From Massilia sp. UBA2709 (GTDB lineage: Bacteria > Pseudomonadota > Gammaproteobacteria > Burkholderiales > Burkholderiaceae_D), in the NCBI GenBank assembly GCA_002354135.1, contig DEKZ01000409.1:439-20337 (forward strand): a DNA stretch of 19,899 bases, written 5' to 3'. Positions 15,087 to 19,899 of this stretch are shown piece by piece. A program made the translations under genes and the position numbers. Positions within the stretch are counted from its first letter, which is position 1, and every line of letters begins with the position of its first letter. The notes below the pieces were generated by a model. That model worked only from the letters and a program-made list of their open reading frames with translations, was not told where the DNA came from and did not search any database.

Positions 15087-17321
15087 CTAGCGCGGATGAT
15101 GCTGCGCCGCGGCTTCGGCCAGCAGGTCGGACAGCTCGACCGTATTGACGGGCTTGACCATGTAATGGTCGAAGCCGGCGGCGAGCGCGGCTTCGCGGTC
15201 CTGCTGGCGTCCATAGCCGGTCATGGCGATCAGGGTGGCGCCGGTCGCCTGCGGCAGGCGGCGCAGGCGGCGCGCCAGCTCGTTGCCGTCGAAATCGGGC
15301 AGGCCGATGTCGAGCAGGCAGACGTCGGGCGCGAACACCCGCGCCACGTCGACGGCGTCGGCCGCGCAGTAGGCGATCTCCACGGTGTGGCCGGCCGCGC
15401 CCAGGAACAGCTGCAGGGTGTGCACGGCGTCGAGGTTGTCGTCCACCAGCAGCACCTTGAGCGGCGTCGCCGCCTTGGCCTGGCCGCGGGTCTGGGCCAC
15501 CGTCAGCGGCAGTTCCTGGGTATGGCGCGGCAGGCGCACGGTGAAGGTGCTGCCCTTGCCCAGGCCTGGGCTCTCGGCCTTGACGGTGCCGCCATGCAGC
15601 TCGACCAGGCTCTTGGCCAGCGCCAGGCCCAGGCCCAGGCCGCCCTGCGAGCGGTCCGGGGTGCGCTCGGCCTGGGTGAACAGGTCGAACACGCGCGCCA
15701 CCAGCTGCGGCTCCATGCCGATGCCGTCGTCGAGCACGGTCAGCACGTAGTCGGGGCCATCCTGGAACAGGCGCAGCTCGATGCGTCCGCCCTCGGGCGT
15801 GTACTTGTTCGCGTTGTTCAGCAGGTTCGCCACCACCTGCACCAGGCGCTTGTGGTCGCCCTTGACGGTGGCCGCCTCGTGCGGCAGATCGAGCACCACG
15901 GTGTGGCGGCGGGTCGAGATCAGCGGGCGGATCTGCTCGGCGGCGTCGTCCACCACCTTGCGCAAATCCAGCACCTGGGTCGACAGCGAGACCAGGCCGC
16001 GCGTGACGCGCGAGACGTCGAGCAGGTCGTCCACCAGGCCGGTCATGTGCTCGACCTGGCGCGCGATGATGGCGCAGGTCTGGGTGATCTGGGCGTTGTC
16101 CGAGTGTAGTAGTTTCAACAGGTGCGCGCCGGTGCTGATCGGCGCCAGCGGGTTGCGCAGTTCGTGCGCCAGCATCGCCAGGAATTCGTCCTTGCGCTGG
16201 TCGGCTGCGCGCAGCTCGCGCTCGGCCAGGCCGCGCGCCGCTTCCTTCTTCTGCAGGGTGGCCGCCATCTCGTCCAGGGCCTCGGCCAGCTGGCCGATCT
16301 CCTCGCGTTCGTAGGCGATGCCCGAACGGGCGTCGAGGTCGCCGGCCGCGATGCGGGTGGCGGTGTCCTTCAGCTTGCGCACGCGCTGCACGATCAGCAC
16401 GTCGCCCGCCAGCCAGGCGGCCAGCAGGGCCAGCATGGTGGTGGCCAGCAGGCCGACCAGCGACATCATCTGGGCGCGGCGCGCGCCGGCGGTTACGGTC
16501 TCGGTCGGGATCCCGATCGTCACCGTGTAGTCGGTCAGGGCCGGTCCGCCCACGCGGGCGAAGGTGTGCAGGCGCTCGACGCCGTCGTCGTCGCGCAGCA
16601 CGAGCGCGCGCCGGCCGGCGCTGTGCATCGCGTCGCGCATGCGGCTCGATACCCGGGTGCCGAACCAGCGCTCGGGGTCGGGGCGGCGCGAAATGATGGT
16701 GCCGTTGGCGTCGGTGGTCACCAGCACCGAGCCCGGCGGCAGGTTGATGTCGTTGACGAAGGTGTCCAGGCCCGCCAGGTCCATTGCCGCGAACACGACC
16801 GCGACCACGGTGCCGGAGCGGTCGATCACGGGGTAGGTCAGGTTGATGGTGTGGCGCCGGATCACGCGGCCGAAGACGTAGTCGCCGGCGATGAAGCGGC
16901 GCTCGGCAATTGCGCGCTTGAAGTGGCTGCGGTCGCCCAGGTTCACCGGATGCAGCATCGGCACCGCGCTGCAGCTGACTTCGCCGTTCAGCTGGATCAG
17001 GCCGAAGTTGACATAGCCTTCATTGCGGTCGAGCACGTCCGCGAGCAGGGCGTTGCAGCCGCTCGTGGGGCCGAGCAGGTCGGGCACGCTGGCCAGGTCG
17101 ACCAGGATCTGGCGCGCGCGCTCGATCGACTGCGCCTCGTTGGCGGCAGCCAGGTTGGTCAGGCGCCGCAGGTTTTCCTCGGACGCCTGGACCGCCTGTT
17201 CGCGCTCGCGCAGGCCGCCGACGATCGTCATCACGGCCAGCGGCAGGATCGCCAGCGCGACCAGCAACATCAGCCTGCTGCGCAGGCTGTTGAGCCGGAA
17301 GAAGCCGCCGGGCGGGTTCAT
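15087..17321 (-). CDS. Membrane hybrid sensor histidine kinase (Cache-like sensor, HAMP, HisKA, HATPase, receiver)
   Basis: The protein has 744 residues. Order: membrane helix 1 (about 15-37); a periplasmic sensor of about 250 residues with a Cache-like GDRSHFKRAIAERRFIAGDYVFGR stretch (129-152); membrane helix 2 (about 286-311); HAMP (312-365); HisKA with phosphoacceptor H386 in LAHELRNPL; HATPase with N-box LLNNANKYTP (501-509), DDGIGM (531-536) and GLGLGLAL (562-569); and a C-terminal receiver (622-740) with D627/D628, phosphoacceptor D671, T701 and K723. It should sense an external ligand and autophosphorylate. No output domain or separate response regulator is adjacent, so the next partner is unknown. 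The ATG overlaps the aminotransferase stop (ATGA) and lacks its own Shine-Dalgarno, implying translational coupling. Confidence 0.93.
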   Translation of the reverse strand: MNPPGGFFRLNSLRSRLMLLVALAILPLAVMTIVGGLREREQAVQASEENLRRLTNLAAANEAQSIERARQILVDLASVPDLLGPTSGCNALLADVLDRNEGYVNFGLIQLNGEVSCSAVPMLHPVNLGDRSHFKRAIAERRFIAGDYVFGRVIRRHTINLTYPVIDRSGTVVAVVFAAMDLAGLDTFVNDINLPPGSVLVTTDANGTIISRRPDPERWFGTRVSSRMRDAMHSAGRRALVLRDDDGVERLHTFARVGGPALTDYTVTIGIPTETVTAGARRAQMMSLVGLLATTMLALLAAWLAGDVLIVQRVRKLKDTATRIAAGDLDARSGIAYEREEIGQLAEALDEMAATLQKKEAARGLAERELRAADQRKDEFLAMLAHELRNPLAPISTGAHLLKLLHSDNAQITQTCAIIARQVEHMTGLVDDLLDVSRVTRGLVSLSTQVLDLRKVVDDAAEQIRPLISTRRHTVVLDLPHEAATVKGDHKRLVQVVANLLNNANKYTPEGGRIELRLFQDGPDYVLTVLDDGIGMEPQLVARVFDLFTQAERTPDRSQGGLGLGLALAKSLVELHGGTVKAESPGLGKGSTFTVRLPRHTQELPLTVAQTRGQAKAATPLKVLLVDDNLDAVHTLQLFLGAAGHTVEIAYCAADAVDVARVFAPDVCLLDIGLPDFDGNELARRLRRLPQATGATLIAMTGYGRQQDREAALAAGFDHYMVKPVNTVELSDLLAEAAAQHHPR

Positions 17322-18475
17322 TTTTTGCGGGCAGCGAACCTGTCGCCGAAAGCGATCACGCGCCGTACGCCTTCCATCAGCGTGGCGACATCGTCCGAGA
17401 TATAGCCGATCCGGATGTAGCCCGGCACGCCGAGCGCGTCGCCCGGCATGATCGCCACTTTCTCTTCTTCGATCAGCGCTTCCGAGAAAGCGACCGTGTC
17501 ATGGGTGATGGCGCGGACGTCGCCCCACAGGTAGGGGCCGGAATCCGGGCTCTCCATGACGATCCACGGCACTTCCTTGAACTTGCGGACCACCATGTCG
17601 CGGCGTTCGCGGTAGTCGTCGATCATGTGCCGCTGCACGCCGGCCTCGAAGGCGGCGACGGTGGCGACCTGGGACAGGTGCGAGGCGGCGGCCGTGATCG
17701 GGCCCTGCAGGGTCTGCATGGCGCCGACCAGGGGCGCCGGGGCCAGCGCGAAACCGATGCGCCAGCCCATCATGGCGTAGCTCTGCGAGGCCGAGAAGAT
17801 GGTCACCACGCCCAGCGCGCGCCAGTCGCACAGCGACGCGAAGCTGGTGTGGACCGGACCGAAGGACAGGTGCTCGTAGCTTTCGTCGATGATGACCTGG
17901 GCGCCGGTCTGCGTCACCCAGTCGCGGATGTGTTCGAGTTCGGCGCGGGTGTAGACCTTGCCGGTCGGGTTGTGCGGGTTGTTGATGATGACGATGCGGG
18001 CCGGCTCGTAAGTGGCCAGGACCGCGGGCGTGATCTCATCCGGGAGGTCGACCAGCACCGGGCGCAGGCCGAGCAGCTGGCAGGTGGCGACGTAGGCCGG
18101 CCAGTGCGGCTTGAAGACCAGCACGCTGTCGCCCGGATCGCTCATCGCGTAGAGCGCCTCGTACAGCGCCTGCTTGGCGCCGTTGGTGACGATGACTTCG
18201 TCGGGGCGCGCTTCCACGCCGTTTTCCTTGCGCAGCTTGGCGCACAGGCGTTCGCGCACGTCGAGCGCGCCGACCACGCTGGTGTAAGGCATGGTGCGTA
18301 CCTGTTCGACCGCGCCGCCGACGGCGTCGAGCACCGTGGCGGGAGCGGGGAAGTGCGAGATCGCGATCGAGAAATCGATCACTTCCTGGCCTTCGTTACG
18401 CATGGTTTCGACGCGACCGTGCATGGCAGTGGTCGCCAGGGGCCGTGAATTGGCAATCCGTTGTGAGATCTTCAT
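17318..18475 (-). CDS. Class I/II aminotransferase-fold protein lacking the PLP-binding lysine
   Basis: This 385-residue, full-length fold-type I protein retains Y64 in MPYTSVVG, the phosphate-cup TNGAKQALYEAL (97-108), N169 in NNPHNPTG, D197 and Y200 in IIDESYEHL, R239 in MGWRIG and R355 in YIRIGY. The position of the lysine that forms the internal aldimine with PLP reads FSASQSYAMMGWR: Q231, codon CAG (17783-17785 on the plus strand), instead of K. The N-terminal substrate-pocket segment is also divergent (FSIAISHFPAP rather than GxPDF). By family knowledge, loss of this lysine normally abolishes or severely reduces transamination. A sequencing error (AAG to CAG) cannot be excluded. It is coupled to the histidine kinase by ATGA. 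The ATG at 18475 is followed by a plausible N-terminus, MKISQRIANSRPL; the ribosome binding site is weak. Confidence 0.9.
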   Translation of the reverse strand: MKISQRIANSRPLATTAMHGRVETMRNEGQEVIDFSIAISHFPAPATVLDAVGGAVEQVRTMPYTSVVGALDVRERLCAKLRKENGVEARPDEVIVTNGAKQALYEALYAMSDPGDSVLVFKPHWPAYVATCQLLGLRPVLVDLPDEITPAVLATYEPARIVIINNPHNPTGKVYTRAELEHIRDWVTQTGAQVIIDESYEHLSFGPVHTSFASLCDWRALGVVTIFSASQSYAMMGWRIGFALAPAPLVGAMQTLQGPITAAASHLSQVATVAAFEAGVQRHMIDDYRERRDMVVRKFKEVPWIVMESPDSGPYLWGDVRAITHDTVAFSEALIEEEKVAIMPGDALGVPGYIRIGYISDDVATLMEGVRRVIAFGDRFAARKK

Positions 18476-18515
18476 CGTTCTTATCGAGTTAGGTTATCGG
18501 TTGCAACTGTGTCTC

Positions 18516-18541
18516 AAATGTGTCGGCCCGGCACAACATTT
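18516..18541. promoter_or_regulatory. Imperfect palindrome upstream of the aminotransferase gene
   Basis: AAATGT (18516-18521) and ACATTT (18536-18541) form an inverted repeat around a GC-rich centre (GGCCCGG). It overlaps the predicted start of transcription from a minus-strand TACAAT at 18551-18546. It may be an operator for the aminotransferase-kinase unit; there is no direct evidence. Confidence 0.25.
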
Positions 18542-18545
18542 CTTG

Positions 18546-18551
18546 ATTGTA
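18546..18551 (-). promoter_or_regulatory. Possible -10 box for the aminotransferase-kinase operon
   Basis: On the minus strand the bases read TACAAT, five of six matching the sigma-70 -10 consensus, about 70 bases ahead of the ATG at 18475. No strong -35 is seen at the expected spacing. Confidence 0.35.
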
Positions 18552-18622
18552 CTAAATTCTGGGGCGCGCACGACAGCCAATCGAACTGTCAGCGCATTGT
18601 CTGGTGGGGGACGTGGAAGTAT

Positions 18623-18651
18623 TTGACATCTAAACTATTTGCTCATCTAAT
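18623..18651 (+). promoter_or_regulatory. Sigma-70 promoter of the FAD monooxygenase gene
   Basis: A consensus TTGACA (18623-18628), a 17-base spacer and TCTAAT (18646-18651, five of six) lie 29 bases before the ATG at 18681. The A/T-rich stretch stands out from its surroundings. CATCTAA occurs twice (18627-18633 and 18644-18650), overlapping both hexamers, and could be a regulator's direct-repeat site. Confidence 0.7.
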
Positions 18652-18680
18652 ATGCTGTAGAAAAGACAACCGGAGCCGCA

Positions 18681-19899
18681 ATGAAGATCGTGTGCGTGGG
18701 AGGGGGACCGGCCGGCCTGTATGCCGCACTGCTGCTCAAGCAGGACGATCCTGCGCACGAGGTGACGGTGGTCGAACGCAACGGCCGTGACGAGACCTTC
18801 GGCTGGGGCGTAGTGTTTTCGGACCAGACCCTGGGCAATCTGGAAGCGGCCGATGCGCCCACCGCGCGCGCGATTCTGAAAGCGTTCAACCACTGGGACG
18901 ATATCGCCATTCATTTCAAGGGCCGCTGCGTCAGCTCGAGCGGCCACGGTTTCTGCGGCATCGCGCGCAAGCGCCTGCTTGCCATCCTGCAGGCGCGCTG
19001 CGAGGAGCTGGGCGTGCGGCTCCTGTTCGATACCCCGGTCGATGACGAACTGGCGCTGGCGCGGCGCTTCCAGGCCGACCTGGTGCTGGCCGGCGACGGC
19101 ATCCACAGCCGCATCCGTACCCGCCACGCCGCCACCTATCAGCCCCAGCTCGAGCAGCGCCACTGCCGCTACGTATGGCTGGGCACCACGAAAAAGTTCG
19201 ACGCCTTCACTTTTGCGTTCGAGCATACGCCTCAAGGCTGGTTCCAGGCGCACGCCTACCAGTACGACGGCGAGACCTCCACCTTCATCGTCGAGACGCC
19301 GGAACCGGTCTGGCGCGCCAGCGGACTGGAAGAACTCGGGGTCGACGCCACGCTGGCCTTCTGCGAGCGCCTGTTCGCGCCCCATCTCGACGGCCACCGC
19401 CTGATGGCGGCCTCCGGCCACGTGCGCGGGTCGGCCATGTGGACGCGTTTTCCGCGCATCGTCTGCCGCGAATGGGTGCACTGGGAAGAGGTCGACGGCC
19501 GGCGCGTCCCGCTGGTGCTGATCGGCGACGCCGCCCACAGCGCCCACTTCTCGATCGGCTCGGGCACCAAGCTGGCGCTGGAAGACGCGATCGAACTGGC
19601 GCGCCGCTGCGCCGGCCGCGAGGTTGCCGATCTGCCCCAGGTGCTCGAGGGCTACCGCGAGGCGCGCGCGGTCGAAGTGCTCAAGCTGCAAAGCGCCGCC
19701 CGCAACTCGATGGAGTGGTTCGAGAACGTCGAGCGCTACAGCGCCATGGAGGCCGAGCAGTTCGCCTACTCGCTGCTCACGCGCAGCCAGCGCCTGTCGC
19801 ACGAGAACCTGCGCCTGCGCGACCCCGGCTATGTGGCCGGCTTCGAGCGCTGGCTGGCGGAACGCGCCTGCGCCCAGGCCGGCCTGGCGCTGCCGGCCG
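18681..19899 (+). CDS. FAD-dependent monooxygenase, salicylyl-CoA 5-hydroxylase/2-aminobenzoyl-CoA monooxygenase type, 3'-truncated by the window edge
   Basis: The ATG at 18681 opens a frame of more than 400 codons that runs off the right edge. Residues 1-12 (MKIVCVGGGPAG) form the GxGxxG Rossmann fingerprint for FAD. LAGDGIHSRIR gives the DG motif and VLIGDAAHSAHFSIGSGTKLALEDA the GD motif, placing it in class A flavoprotein aromatic hydroxylases. The segments TFGWGVVFSDQTLGNLEA and HGFCGIARKRLLAIL resemble the N-terminal half of proteins annotated as bifunctional salicylyl-CoA 5-hydroxylase/oxidoreductase, which carry a C-terminal Old-Yellow-Enzyme domain. That half would lie beyond the window, so the bifunctional call is inference. 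The likely role is hydroxylation of an aromatic acyl-CoA thioester during aromatic acid breakdown. CGGAG is a weak ribosome binding site; the promoter just upstream is strong. Confidence 0.82.
   Translation, partial: MKIVCVGGGPAGLYAALLLKQDDPAHEVTVVERNGRDETFGWGVVFSDQTLGNLEAADAPTARAILKAFNHWDDIAIHFKGRCVSSSGHGFCGIARKRLLAILQARCEELGVRLLFDTPVDDELALARRFQADLVLAGDGIHSRIRTRHAATYQPQLEQRHCRYVWLGTTKKFDAFTFAFEHTPQGWFQAHAYQYDGETSTFIVETPEPVWRASGLEELGVDATLAFCERLFAPHLDGHRLMAASGHVRGSAMWTRFPRIVCREWVHWEEVDGRRVPLVLIGDAAHSAHFSIGSGTKLALEDAIELARRCAGREVADLPQVLEGYREARAVEVLKLQSAARNSMEWFENVERYSAMEAEQFAYSLLTRSQRLSHENLRLRDPGYVAGFERWLAERACAQAGLALPA

Noticed and set aside
16122..17405. Long open frame on the plus strand opposite the histidine kinase
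   Set aside because: Shadow of the kinase gene; glycine/glutamine/histidine-rich translation with no domain.

Overview
The window is about two-thirds G+C by eye and densely packed with genes. Gene content and protein style suggest a betaproteobacterium of the order Burkholderiales, most like Oxalobacteraceae (Massilia and relatives). This is inferred from resemblance; no 16S or marker gene is present. No rRNA, tRNA, CRISPR array, insertion sequence or phage gene was found.

Layout. (1) 1-3591, plus strand: the 3' part of a multi-cluster 4Fe-4S ferredoxin-like protein, a nested inverted-repeat element (1571-1735), and an AMP-forming acyl-CoA synthetase. (2) 3592-4590: a 41-bp near-perfect palindrome, a PhnB-like VOC protein, a 53-residue small protein with a good ribosome binding site, and a 12-bp tandem repeat. 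(3) 6687-4588, minus strand: a compact operon of a SnoaL-like protein, an alpha/beta hydrolase and an XRE/MmyB-type regulator, with a candidate operator (GATTACC-N5-GGTAATC) upstream of its first gene. (4) 6919-9707, plus strand: a SET-domain methyltransferase homologue, nicotinate phosphoribosyltransferase (pncB), a secreted protein of unknown function coupled to pncB by an ATGA overlap, and a secreted DUF4019 protein. (5) 11953-9697, minus strand: a type IB DNA topoisomerase followed by a yellow/MRJP-type beta-propeller protein, whose 3' end overlaps the DUF4019 gene. (6) 11954-13329: a lower-GC patch holding an antibiotic-biosynthesis-monooxygenase (ABM) domain protein and an orphan 102-residue protein. 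(7) 18475-13330, minus strand: an aminotransferase-fold protein, a hybrid sensor histidine kinase coupled to it by ATGA, then a CPA1 sodium/proton antiporter. (8) 18681 to the right edge, plus strand: the N-terminal part of an FAD monooxygenase of the salicylyl-CoA/2-aminobenzoyl-CoA hydroxylase type, behind a near-consensus sigma-70 promoter.

The most unusual observation is in the aminotransferase (17318-18475). The family motif SxSKxxxxxGxR is intact except that the lysine that binds pyridoxal phosphate is glutamine (Q231, codon CAG). The other cofactor-binding residues I can place are kept. The gene is translationally coupled to a membrane hybrid histidine kinase, so a non-catalytic, ligand-binding or signalling role is a testable idea. 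The SET-domain gene beside pncB and the self-contained SnoaL/hydrolase/XRE operon are the next most interesting parts.
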